In this document: positions 1 through 7,157 of the stretch, piece after piece
Layout of the letters: each line of letters starts with the position of its first letter
How positions within the stretch are numbered: position 1 is the stretch's first letter
Program-made: the position numbers and the translations under genes
NCBI RefSeq assembly: GCF_006716185.1
Contig: NZ_VFOP01000001.1
Location: forward strand, 3,782,001 to 3,846,000
Reading direction: 5' to 3'
DNA length: 64,000 nt
DNA from: Ornithinicoccus hortensis
GTDB lineage: Bacteria > Actinomycetota > Actinomycetes > Actinomycetales > Dermatophilaceae
The notes under the pieces: model-generated
Seen by the model: the letters and a program-made list of their open reading frames with translations, nothing else
Told to the model about the DNA's origin: nothing
The model's database searches: none

Positions 1-694
1 CCATCGCGATCCACGCGTCGCCGATGTCCGGGGGCGCGGAGTCGAAGCGGACGCTGGCGCCCCGGTCGGCGCCCTCCACCAGGACCGTGTCGAGGCCCGG
101 GACGGCACCGTCCGGGGCGGGAGTCCCGGCCGTGACCACGATGGTGTCCTCGGCGGTCCCGTCGTAGGTCAGCACGAGGTCGACCTCATCCAGACCGTGG
201 CTGGCCAGCTGGTCCCGCAGCCGCGGCAGCAGGTCGGCGACCGCACCACCGATCTCCGACTCGTCGTCCACGTGCGCCTGCAGCGCCGCCAGGCGCAGGG
301 TCGGCAGCGTGCTGATCTCAAGGTTGCTGCTCATCGTGTGGTGTCCTCTCTGGAGCGCGGTGAGGCGCGTGCGCACCTCCTGCAGACGTGTTGTCGCCTC
401 GTCGATCTGGTCCACGAGCTCGCGCTCCCGGTCCCGGAGGAGCCGGGTGAGCCGCTGCTGCGAGAGCTGGCCGCCGAGCAGGTCCCCGATCGCCTCGAGG
501 CTGAACCCGACGGCCCGCAGCGAGGCGATCGCCCGGACCCGCCCGACCTGGTGCCGCGCGTACCGGCGGTAGCCGGTGAACTCGTCGACCGAGGAGGGGG
601 CCAGCAGGCCCACCTCCTCCCAGTGCCGCAGCATCCGCCGGGACACCCCAGTCGCGTGCGCCATCTCTCCGATGCTCAACATGTCAGGACCCAT
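1..694 (-). CDS. MerR-family regulator with GyrI-like effector domain, partial at left edge
   Basis: The reverse strand encodes an N-terminal MerR winged helix-turn-helix (about residues 5-75, with the RMLRHWEEVGLL recognition segment), a coiled-coil linker (about 85-118) and the start of a C-terminal bacterial-transcription-activator effector-binding (GyrI-like) domain, which runs off the window. MerR proteins with this tail bind hydrophobic drugs or metabolites and activate promoters by twisting an over-long spacer. The ATG at 694 has GGGAGGG six bases upstream; an internal ATG at 682 is an alternative. A MerR-type dyad overlaps the ribosome binding site, so autoregulation is likely. Family assignment is firm; the ligand is unknown. 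Confidence 0.85.
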   Translation of the reverse strand, partial: MGPDMLSIGEMAHATGVSRRMLRHWEEVGLLAPSSVDEFTGYRRYARHQVGRVRAIASLRAVGFSLEAIGDLLGGQLSQQRLTRLLRDRERELVDQIDEATTRLQEVRTRLTALQRGHHTMSSNLEISTLPTLRLAALQAHVDDESEIGGAVADLLPRLRDQLASHGLDEVDLVLTYDGTAEDTIVVTAGTPAPDGAVPGLDTVLVEGADRGASVRFDSAPPDIGDAWIAM

Positions 695-698
695 CGCA

Positions 699-721
699 GA
701 CCCTCCCACCGTGTCAAGGTC
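699..721. promoter_or_regulatory. MerR-type dyad upstream of the merR gene
   Basis: A 23-bp imperfect inverted repeat with GACC...GGTC ends lies immediately upstream of the regulator start and contains its Shine-Dalgarno sequence. Size and position fit a MerR operator, suggesting feedback on its own gene. Binding is inferred. Confidence 0.5.
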
Positions 722-782
722 AATCGCCGGTCAGGTCGCGCAGCCCGGGTGTCGTCATACCCCCATCCTGCGCTAACCCGGC

Positions 783-1946
783 TCACAGGCTGCGCGAGAT
801 GAGTTCCTTCATGATCTCGTTGGTCCCGCCGTAGATCTTCTGCACGCGGGCACCGGCATACAGGCGGGCGATCGGGTACTCCATCATGTAGCCGTAGCCG
901 CCGAAGATCTGCAGGCACCGGTCGGCGACCTCGCACTGCAGGTCGGTGCTCCAGTACTTCACCCGGGAGGCCGTCGCGGCGTCCAGCCTCCCGTCGAGGT
1001 GCAGCCCGATGCAGTAGTCGAGGAAGGTGCGTCCCGCGAGCACGTCCGTGCTCACCTCCGCCAGGGTGAAGCGGGTGTGCTGGAAGGTCGCGATGGGGGC
1101 ACCGAAGGCCTCCCGCTCCTTGGCGTAGGCCACCGCCAGTTCCACGGCGAGGTCGGCCGACCCGACGGCGCTGATCGCGATCGCCAACCGTTCCTGCGGC
1201 AGTTGGCGCATCAGCTGGTAGAAGCCCTGCCCCTCCTGCTCGCCCAGCAGGTTCTCGACCGGCACCCGCAGGTCCGTGAAGGAGAGCTCGCGGGTGTCCT
1301 GACCGTGCTGCCCGATCTTCTCCAGCACCCGTCCCCGCTGGTAGCCGTCGGCGCCCTCGACCTCAGCCAGGATCAGCGAGATGCCCCGTGCGCCCTCCCC
1401 GCCGGTGCGGGCGACGATCACGACCAGCCCGGCGTGCGAGGCGTTGGTGATGAACGTCTTGCTGCCGTTGATCACGTAGTGGTCGCCCTCCCGGCGGGCG
1501 GTGGTGCGAATCCGTTGCAGGTCGGACCCGGTCGACGGCTCGGTCATCGCGATCGCCCCGATCAGCTCGCCGGCGGCCATCCGTGGCAGCCAGCGCTGCT
1601 TCTGCTCCTCGGAGCCGTAGGCGAGCAGGTAGTGCGCCACGATCGAGGAGTGCACGGCATAGCCCAGCGCGTCGTCGCCGGAACGCCCCTGCTCCCAGAG
1701 CACCGCGGCCTCGTGGGCGAAGCTGCCGCCGCCACCGCCGTACTCCTCGGGCACCGAGACGCACAGCAGGCCGGCCGCACCGGCCGCCCGCCACGTCTCC
1801 GCGTCGACCTGGTGCTGCGCGGCGAACCGCTCGGCGTGCGGCGTCACCTCGCGCTCGAAGAAGGTCCGGGCGAGTGCCGCGACGTCGGCGACCTCGTCCT
1901 CCATCCAGGGCGAACGGTAGCTCGGGGACTGCACGGGCTCGGGCAC
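783..1946 (-). CDS. Acyl-CoA dehydrogenase family protein
   Basis: A 387-residue flavoprotein of the acyl-CoA dehydrogenase family, which introduces an alpha-beta double bond into acyl-CoA thioesters and passes electrons to ETF in the cytoplasm. The FAD/substrate signature AMTEPSTGSD sits mid-protein and the C-terminal signature QIFGGYGYMMEYP and YGGTNEIMKELISR are present. The C-terminal motif reads YGGT rather than the YEGT of medium-chain enzymes, so the catalytic glutamate must lie elsewhere, as in long-chain or isovaleryl types. The GTG start at 1946 follows GGAG at good spacing. A CoA-transferase gene lies 44 bp upstream on the same strand, probably one operon; its substrate is not evident. 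Confidence 0.9.
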   Translation of the reverse strand: MPEPVQSPSYRSPWMEDEVADVAALARTFFEREVTPHAERFAAQHQVDAETWRAAGAAGLLCVSVPEEYGGGGGSFAHEAAVLWEQGRSGDDALGYAVHSSIVAHYLLAYGSEEQKQRWLPRMAAGELIGAIAMTEPSTGSDLQRIRTTARREGDHYVINGSKTFITNASHAGLVVIVARTGGEGARGISLILAEVEGADGYQRGRVLEKIGQHGQDTRELSFTDLRVPVENLLGEQEGQGFYQLMRQLPQERLAIAISAVGSADLAVELAVAYAKEREAFGAPIATFQHTRFTLAEVSTDVLAGRTFLDYCIGLHLDGRLDAATASRVKYWSTDLQCEVADRCLQIFGGYGYMMEYPIARLYAGARVQKIYGGTNEIMKELISRSL

Positions 1947-1990
1947 GGGGCTCTCCTTCGGTGGGTCCGGGTGGGGGGTTCGGTCGTCGG

Positions 1991-2848
1991 TCAGTGGGGT
2001 CCGGTCGGGCGGGGCGCGACCGCGACCAGGGGCAGGTCCCGCTCCTGCGCCCACTCCTGCCAGGCCCGCGCCGTCCGCGTCGTGAACAGGTCGGCCAGCC
2101 GCGGCCGGGTCAGGCCTGCCGGGTCGACGCCCAGGGCCTCCGCGAGCCGCTGGGCGAAGTGCGGTTCGAGCGCGGCGAGCGCGACCTGCCCGTCCGCCGC
2201 GGCATACAGGTCGTAGGTGGGCAGGCCTCCCCCGAGCAGCCCGCCCGGTGCGGTCAGCCCGTGGGTGAAGGGGGCGGCCAGGGTCGTCGCGACATCGGCC
2301 AGCACGACCGTGCGGTGGGTGCCCTTCCCGGTTCGGGAGCACTCGACCAGCGCCGCGGTGGCCTCCGCCGCGGCGCGCTCGCCGCCGGCCAGGTCCACGG
2401 CCAGGGTGGTCGGCAGCCGCCCGTCCCCGAGCAGTCCGGCGGCCGCCTGGTAGGTGAGGTCGTGACCCGCCACGTCGGCACGTGCCCCCGTGTGGCCCAC
2501 GATCTCGACCTGGCACAGCCGGGTATGCCGTCCGCCCACCGAGGCGGGGTCCAGCCCGAGCCGGGCGAGGGCGGCGGGGCGGGAGCTGGTGACCAGGACG
2601 TCGGCCGCTGACAACAGCACCTCCAGCCGCTCCCGCCCGTCCCCGTCCTTGAGGTCGAGCCGCTCGATCGTCTGGCCCGCGTGCAGTTCGGCGAAGTAGG
2701 CGGGGGCGACCTGCTCCAGGGGGTCGCCGCCCGGTGGGAGCACGGTCGTGGCGCTGGCGCCCTGGGCGACCAGGCGGGCCACGGCGGCCGGCCCCGGCAG
2801 GTTGACGGCGAGACTGACCACCCGGATGTCCTCCAGCGGTCGGCTCAT
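1991..2848 (-). CDS. Short CaiB/BaiF family III CoA transferase or acyl-CoA racemase homologue
   Basis: A 285-residue member of the CaiB/BaiF (family III CoA transferase, alpha-methylacyl-CoA racemase) fold. It opens with a typical PLEDIRVVSLAVNLPGP segment and keeps the central GHDLTYQAAAGLL and the YDLYAAADGQVALAALEPHF block. Normal members are 350-400 residues, so this is a compact form with a shortened C-terminal half and may be a racemase-like or inactive version. The gene is probably leaderless: TATCGT lies exactly 6 nt before the ATG and no Shine-Dalgarno is seen. It precedes the acyl-CoA dehydrogenase in a likely two-gene operon acting on a branched or unusual acyl-CoA. Confidence 0.75.
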   Translation of the reverse strand: MSRPLEDIRVVSLAVNLPGPAAVARLVAQGASATTVLPPGGDPLEQVAPAYFAELHAGQTIERLDLKDGDGRERLEVLLSAADVLVTSSRPAALARLGLDPASVGGRHTRLCQVEIVGHTGARADVAGHDLTYQAAAGLLGDGRLPTTLAVDLAGGERAAAEATAALVECSRTGKGTHRTVVLADVATTLAAPFTHGLTAPGGLLGGGLPTYDLYAAADGQVALAALEPHFAQRLAEALGVDPAGLTRPRLADLFTTRTARAWQEWAQERDLPLVAVAPRPTGPH

Positions 2849-2894
2849 GTCCGCACGATACCTACCGGGTCTTTCGCTGGGGCGCGTTTGCCCG

Positions 2895-2936
2895 CATCAT
2901 GGTCCGGTGACTGCTGTGGACGGCGCCGGCCGGTGA
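2895..2936 (+). promoter_or_regulatory. Possible leaderless mini-ORF coupled to the LysE gene
   Basis: A -10-like CATCAT is followed after 6 nt by a GTG that opens a nine-codon reading frame (2907-2936). Its TGA overlaps the GTG start of the LysE-family gene as GTGA. This could be a leaderless leader peptide giving translational coupling. The -35 region is poor and the idea rests on geometry alone. Confidence 0.35.
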
Positions 2937-3664
2937 CCGGCACGGAATACCTGGCCTTCGTCGGGGCGAGCCTGGTGCTGGCCGTCACGCCCGGCCCGGA
3001 CACCTTCCTGACGCTGCGCTTCGGGGCCCGGGGCTTCCGTGCCGGGGTCGTCTACACCCTGGCGGTCACCGTCGGGATCGTCGCCTGGGCGGTGCTCACC
3101 CTCACCGGTGTCGCCGTGCTCCTGGAGACCTACCCCGGCCTGCGGGTCGGCATCACCCTGGTGGGCGGCAGCTACCTGGTCTACCTCGGCGTCGCCGCGC
3201 TGCTGCCGGTCATCCGGCGACACCGGGCACGGCGGCTGCAGCGCGCCCCGCGGGCCGCCGCCCTGGTGACCGCCGGCGGGCCCGCGCCAGCCACCGGGGA
3301 GCACGACGTCGGCCACCTTCCGGCGGCGCCGGGCGACCCGGTCGCACCGGGTGTGCCGACCCCGGGTGTCCGGTCGGGTCGGTCGGTCTTCGGCACCGGC
3401 CTGGTCAGTTCGTTGACCAACCCGAAGACGGGCCTGTTCTTCCTCGCCCTGCTCCCGCCGTTCCTGCCGGCCTCCCCGGACCTGCTCGACCGCGGCCTGC
3501 TGGTCGCCACCGTGGCCGCCGCCATCTTCGTCTACGGCGTCCTGCTGTCCGCGGTCGCCGACCGGGCCGGTCGGTTCCTGACCGGCGGGTCCGGCCCGGA
3601 CCTGGTCGACCTGGTCTCAGGCACGATCCTGGTCCTGCTGGGCCTGACCATCATCCTGCTCTGA
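2933..3664 (+). CDS. LysE/RhtB family amino-acid exporter
   Basis: A 243-residue inner-membrane protein of the LysE/RhtB translocator family, which exports amino acids or derivatives. It has the hallmark VLAVTPGPDTFLTLRFG near residue 20 and about six hydrophobic segments, with the second family block SSLTNPKTGLFFLALLPPF around residue 160. Between helices 3 and 4 lies an unusually long, Pro/Gly-rich cytoplasmic loop (about residues 95-145). The GTG start at 2933 is chosen because it overlaps the stop of a possible upstream mini-ORF and gives a normal N-terminus. The substrate cannot be told from sequence. Confidence 0.85.
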   Translation: MTGTEYLAFVGASLVLAVTPGPDTFLTLRFGARGFRAGVVYTLAVTVGIVAWAVLTLTGVAVLLETYPGLRVGITLVGGSYLVYLGVAALLPVIRRHRARRLQRAPRAAALVTAGGPAPATGEHDVGHLPAAPGDPVAPGVPTPGVRSGRSVFGTGLVSSLTNPKTGLFFLALLPPFLPASPDLLDRGLLVATVAAAIFVYGVLLSAVADRAGRFLTGGSGPDLVDLVSGTILVLLGLTIILL

Positions 3665-3718
3665 CCTCGACCCCGTCACCGGTCGAATCCCCGTCCACGG
3701 ATGAACACCGGTCAACCG

Positions 3719-3755
3719 ACGGGTGGCTGCCCCATGGAGTGGGGCAGCCACCCGT
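3719..3755. terminator. Strong hairpin between convergent genes
   Basis: A perfect 15-bp GC-rich stem (arms 3719-3733 and 3741-3755) with a 7-nt loop lies between the convergent LysE and Nudix genes. It lacks a T-run, as is usual for actinobacterial terminators, and could serve both strands. Confidence 0.8.
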
Positions 3756-3796
3756 GTCCGCTGCCACACCTTGATGGTCGGCTGACGGGTGGACCT

Positions 3797-4243
3797 TCAA
3801 CCCCGGGTGGGCCGGTCCTCGATGAGGGTGAGCGCGACGTCGACGATGTCTGCTCGCGGGAGCGCGGGCACCTCGGCCACCGGCAACCAGCGCGCCACCT
3901 CGGTGGTGCCATCAACCTCGGTGGTGCCCAACTCTCCGCCGGTGATGGTGGCCTCGAAGATGAACCGTTGGGACCGGAACGGCCTGCGATCGGCTGTCGC
4001 GCCGACGGTGAAGTGGTGGTCGGCCAGGAGCGGCCCGAGCGCCACGTGGTAGCCCGTCTCCTCGTAGGCCTCCCGCACCGCGGCGTCCTGCAGGGACTCG
4101 TCGAACTCCACTCCGCCGCCCGGCATGGTCCACCCGGGCTCGCTGCGGGCGTCGCCCTTGAACCAGGTCAGGAGGATCCGCCCGGCACGGTCGGTGAGCA
4201 ACACGTACGCGGCGAGCCTGGTGTCGTAGTCCCTGAAGTCCAC
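3797..4243 (-). CDS. Nudix hydrolase
   Basis: A cytoplasmic pyrophosphohydrolase of the Nudix family. The Nudix box (G-x5-E-x7-REUxEExGU) is complete, running from GGGVEFDES to REAYEETGY about residues 45-68. Such enzymes hydrolyse nucleoside diphosphates linked to another moiety; the substrate here is unknown. The frame is open to an ATG at 4339, but that would overlap the upstream protease gene by 65 bp and adds residues without family character. I therefore prefer the GTG at 4243, giving 148 residues, a normal family size. It ends convergently with the LysE gene, with a strong hairpin between them. Confidence 0.8.
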   Translation of the reverse strand: MDFRDYDTRLAAYVLLTDRAGRILLTWFKGDARSEPGWTMPGGGVEFDESLQDAAVREAYEETGYHVALGPLLADHHFTVGATADRRPFRSQRFIFEATITGGELGTTEVDGTTEVARWLPVAEVPALPRADIVDVALTLIEDRPTRG

Positions 4244-4274
4244 CCGGCGACAGTAGGCGATCAGGGGGCCAGCC

Positions 4275-5090
4275 TCACCCGGATATCGGAGCGCTGCCCG
4301 CAGCCCAGCGCCGACCGGGCACGTCCAGCCACCAGTCAAAGAGGTCGATGGCCGGCGTCCCGAGGATCACCTCAACGGGCTCGGTCAGGTGCGCCGTCGC
4401 GGCGCGCAGGTCGGTGAAGGCGATCCGGTGCGGGGCCAGCAGCAGGTCGTCCGCGAGGCGGCCCTCGACGATCGTCGCCGTCGGTGTCTGCACGGTCGTT
4501 CCCGTCGCGTCCGTCCCCGGCGCGCTGCCGTGGTCGGTGAACAGTTGCGGCACCCGGTCCGCCAGCGCGGTGTCGACCACGGTGATGCCTGCCCCGGTGT
4601 CCAGGACCGCGTTCACGCTGAGGCCGGGCCACGAGACCGGGATGCGGAGGTGGCCGGTGTCGTCGAGCGGGAGGCGGTGCGTCGGGCCGGGCGGGTCGTC
4701 CCCGCAGACCAGCACGCCCTCGCGCGGCCGGAAGGTGAACGGCTCCCTGCCCAGCACGTCCAGACCGAGCAACGCCCGGGCCCCGGGTTGCTCCGGGGGC
4801 ACCAGCTCGACCTCCAGGTCGGACACGCGCACCCCGCCGAACTCGAGGCCACCCAGCCGGGCACTCCGGGACCGGCCGCTGCCGAGCACGCCGCGCGACT
4901 CGGCATACCCTCCCCCGTCCCCACTCGAGGATCGGTCCACCAGCTGGGTGCGCGGACTGCCGGTGTCCAAGCACATCGTCTCTTCCCACCACGGGCCCTC
5001 CCGGGACTGCGCGATGGCGACCCGCACGGACCACGTCCAGCTCAGGGGGTCCTCCTCGTCGGGGACCCTGGCCACCAGAACGACGCTCAT
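4275..5090 (-). CDS. Aspartyl-protease-like protein with two DTG motifs
   Basis: A 271-residue protein with two retropepsin-type catalytic motifs on one chain: CLDTGSPRTQL near residue 40 and AVLDTGAGITVVD near residue 165, each followed by hydrophobic-hydrophobic-Gly segments (LLGLDVLG and VILGTPAIDLF). Bacterial retropepsin-like proteins usually carry one motif and dimerise; this one looks internally duplicated, as in eukaryotic pepsins. No signal peptide or membrane segment is seen, so it is probably cytoplasmic. It is likely leaderless (TACCCT 6 nt before the ATG). The function is not known; proteolysis is inferred from the motifs. Confidence 0.7.
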   Translation of the reverse strand: MSVVLVARVPDEEDPLSWTWSVRVAIAQSREGPWWEETMCLDTGSPRTQLVDRSSSGDGGGYAESRGVLGSGRSRSARLGGLEFGGVRVSDLEVELVPPEQPGARALLGLDVLGREPFTFRPREGVLVCGDDPPGPTHRLPLDDTGHLRIPVSWPGLSVNAVLDTGAGITVVDTALADRVPQLFTDHGSAPGTDATGTTVQTPTATIVEGRLADDLLLAPHRIAFTDLRAATAHLTEPVEVILGTPAIDLFDWWLDVPGRRWAAGSAPISG

Positions 5091-5114
5091 ACGGCGAGGG
5101 TATGTCGTGCCACG

Positions 5115-5897
5115 ATGGGGATCGTGGTGGAGGCCGGGGACGGAGTAGGCGCGGCGGCGCACGGGCGCAGCGACCCTCCCCCGCGCGAACCACGGTCGGA
5201 GTACCCCACCCTGCCGGCCGGGCAGGACGCCGGCGGGACCCGGCCGAGGTGGGAGCCGGGGACGGTGATCTTCTGGGTGGCCGCACCCGACTTCGGCCAG
5301 CCCATGCGGGTGGTGCGTGACGACGACAGGGGGCTGGTGGCCTGGCTGCCCGCCGGCTCCGACTGCCTCGCGGCGCGCCTGCCCGGTGGCCGCGAACTGC
5401 GCGAGGTCGCGACGGCCGACCGGTTGGACCTGCCGAGGACGCCGACCCGGGTGACCTGGCGCGGGCCGGGCATCCTGCGGGTCGCACCCGCCGGCGCGAC
5501 CCGGTCCTACTGGTACTTCCGGGAGGAGGACGGGAGCCCGCGGGGCACCTACGTCAACATCGAGCTCCCGCACCGCCGCGGCCGGTCCAGCACGGTGACC
5601 CGTGACCTCGTCCTCGACCTGCTGGTCGCGCCGGACGGCAGCAGGGAGTGGAAGGACCGGGACGAGCTCGAGGAGTTCTGCAGCCTCGGGATGCTCTCGA
5701 CCGGGCTCCGCGACTGGATCCTGCGTCAGGGCGCCCTGGCCGCCGAGGCCGTGGAGCAGCGGGCCTGGCCGCTGGACGAGGCCTGGTCCGGATGGACCCC
5801 ACCGGACGGCTGGGACGACCCGCTGCCGCTGCCCGGGTGGGTCCGTTACGAGGCCGACGAGGTGGGCACCGACCGCCGCAACAGGGCGGGCAGGTAG
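5115..5897 (+). CDS. DUF402 (FomD-like) protein
   Basis: A 260-residue protein with a DUF402 domain in its C-terminal two thirds. The family pattern is visible: YWYFREEDGSPRGTYVNIELP, then a conserved LVLDLLVAPDGS and a DRDELEEF acidic cluster that binds divalent metal in FomD and related nucleoside-diphosphate phosphatases. It probably hydrolyses a phosphate ester or anhydride. The first 55 residues are low-complexity, and the ATG at 5115 or GTG codons just after it could be the start. The 3' end overlaps the convergent soxR gene by about 50 bp, and that overlap holds one copy of a 29-bp repeat found again at 8849. Confidence 0.75.
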   Translation: MGIVVEAGDGVGAAAHGRSDPPPREPRSEYPTLPAGQDAGGTRPRWEPGTVIFWVAAPDFGQPMRVVRDDDRGLVAWLPAGSDCLAARLPGGRELREVATADRLDLPRTPTRVTWRGPGILRVAPAGATRSYWYFREEDGSPRGTYVNIELPHRRGRSSTVTRDLVLDLLVAPDGSREWKDRDELEEFCSLGMLSTGLRDWILRQGALAAEAVEQRAWPLDEAWSGWTPPDGWDDPLPLPGWVRYEADEVGTDRRNRAGR

Positions 5898-6331
5898 GCC
5901 GCCCCCGGGGCGGCGTCACTCTCGGCCGCCGTGTCGTCGGGGTTGGAGAAGGCACACCGGCGCATCGACAGACATCCGCAACCGATACAGGAGTCGAGAC
6001 CGTCCCGGAGCCGTTCCAGCGCCCGGATCTGCTCGTCGAGCCGGGCGCGCCAGTGCCGGGAGATCCGCTGCCAGTCGGCCTTCGTCGGCGTCCGGTTCTC
6101 CGGCAGCCGGCTCATCTCCTCCCGCACCTCCTCCAGACTCAGCCCGATGTTGCTCGCCGCGCGGATGAAGGCCAGCCGGCGCAGCACGTTGCGCTCGAAC
6201 CGCCGCTGACCCCCGCCGGTCCGGGTCGCGTGGATCAGTCCCTGTGCCTCGTAGTAGCGCAAGGCCGAGGGCGCAAACCCGCTGCGGTGCGCCACCTCCC
6301 CCACCGTCAGCGCGTCCCGGGTGTGCTTCAT
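5846..6331 (-). CDS. soxR: Redox-sensing MerR-family regulator SoxR
   Basis: A 161-residue SoxR: MerR helix-turn-helix at residues 9-75 (LTVGEVAHRSGFAPSALRYYE) and the diagnostic [2Fe-2S] ligand cluster CIGCGCLSMRRC near residue 120. Oxidation of the cluster by redox-cycling compounds turns SoxR into an activator. The ATG at 6331 has GGAGGG four to five bases upstream; an upstream TTG is disfavoured. Actinobacterial SoxR usually controls small sets of oxidoreductases and exporters directly, without SoxS. Here the divergent SDR gene is the obvious target, since both a SoxR-like box and a 19-bp-spacer promoter lie between them. The C-terminal tail carries the 29-bp repeat. Confidence 0.93.
   Translation of the reverse strand: MKHTRDALTVGEVAHRSGFAPSALRYYEAQGLIHATRTGGGQRRFERNVLRRLAFIRAASNIGLSLEEVREEMSRLPENRTPTKADWQRISRHWRARLDEQIRALERLRDGLDSCIGCGCLSMRRCAFSNPDDTAAESDAAPGAAYLPALLRRSVPTSSAS
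5852..5880. repeat. 29-bp direct repeat, copy 1
   Basis: These 29 bp recur identically and in the same orientation at 8849-8877. This copy lies inside the convergent overlap of the DUF402 and soxR coding sequences and encodes the RRSVPTSS end of SoxR. Confidence 0.9.
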
Positions 6332-6348
6332 GACGCCCTCCAAAATCT

Positions 6349-6364
6349 TTCAACCTACCTTGAA
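6349..6364. promoter_or_regulatory. SoxR-like box upstream of soxR
   Basis: TTCAA-N6-TTGAA is a perfect inverted repeat, similar to the central CTCAA...TTGAG of known SoxR operators, 18 bp upstream of the soxR start. It suggests autoregulation. The match is by eye. Confidence 0.5.
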
Positions 6365-6398
6365 CTCTGCCACTCGGAAGGCCAGCTGGTCAACGGGG

Positions 6399-6429
6399 TT
6401 GACTTCAAGCGAACTTCAACTTTCACGAT
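6399..6429 (+). promoter_or_regulatory. MerR/SoxR-type promoter of the SDR gene
   Basis: TTGACT and a weak CACGAT are separated by 19 bp, the over-long spacer typical of MerR-activated promoters. The spacer holds an imperfect dyad of TTCAAG/CTTCAA half-sites. This makes the SDR gene the probable SoxR target. Confidence 0.5.
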
Positions 6430-6460
6430 GGGGTGCACCACGACACCGAAGGAGTCCCCC

Positions 6461-7156
6461 ATGCCCATCGCACTCATCACCGGCGGGTCCGCCGGCCTCG
6501 GCCTGGCCCTCACCCGGTCGCTCACCACCGACGGCTGGACGGTCGTCACCGACGCCCGCGACGCTGGCCGCCTGAGCGCGGCCATCACGGACTTCGCGGA
6601 CCGGGTCCACGCGGTCCCCGGTGACGTCACCGACCCGGCGCACCGGCGCGCCCTGGTGGCCGAGGTCAACCGGTTGGGCCGGCTCGACCTGTTGGTACAC
6701 AACGCCAGCACCCTCGGCCCGGTCCCCCTGCGACCGCTGGCGGAACTGGAGGCCGATCAGCTGCGCTCGGTGTGGACCACCAACGTCGACGCGCCGCTCG
6801 AGCTGACCCGCGCCCTCCTGCCCCGTCTCCTCGAGGACGACGGGGTGCTCCTGGCCATATCGTCCGACGCGGCCGTGGCGCACTACGAGGGCTGGGGACC
6901 GTACGGCGCGTCCAAGGCGGCGCTGGACCACCTCACCCTGACGGTGGCCGAGGAAACTGGCGTGACGGCATACGCCGTCGACCCCGGCGACATGCGCACC
7001 CAGATGCACCAGGACGCCTTCCTCGGCGAGGACATCTCCGACCGGCCACTGCCCGCGACCGTGGTGCCGCACATGCGGGCGTTGCTCGACGCCCGCCCCC
7101 CGTCCGGTCGCTACCGGGCCGCCGACCTCGACGTGCCCGTGGCGAAGGGAGCCTGA
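6461..7156 (+). CDS. Short-chain dehydrogenase/reductase (SDR)
   Basis: A 231-residue classical SDR that uses NAD(P)H to reduce or oxidise a small carbonyl or alcohol. The cofactor motif TGGSAGLG is at residues 7-14, NAS at about 82-84 in place of NNAG, and the catalytic YGASK (Tyr and Lys) near residue 147, preceded by the SSDAA serine. The ATG at 6461 follows GAAGGAG. It is divergent from soxR and probably SoxR-activated, fitting a role in handling redox-active quinones or electrophiles. Its TGA is one base from the QueA-like start, so both are co-transcribed. Confidence 0.88.
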   Translation: MPIALITGGSAGLGLALTRSLTTDGWTVVTDARDAGRLSAAITDFADRVHAVPGDVTDPAHRRALVAEVNRLGRLDLLVHNASTLGPVPLRPLAELEADQLRSVWTTNVDAPLELTRALLPRLLEDDGVLLAISSDAAVAHYEGWGPYGASKAALDHLTLTVAEETGVTAYAVDPGDMRTQMHQDAFLGEDISDRPLPATVVPHMRALLDARPPSGRYRAADLDVPVAKGA

Positions 7157-7157
7157 C

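Noticed and set aside
3675-3700. tRNA T-arm-like sequence (GGTCGAATCCCCG)
   Set aside because: No acceptor, D or anticodon arms could be folded from the flanking sequence, and one T of the TTC is missing.
4275-5573. N-terminally extended reading of the protease gene to 5573
   Set aside because: The extension overlaps the DUF402 gene and has antisense composition; the ATG at 5090 has a leaderless promoter.
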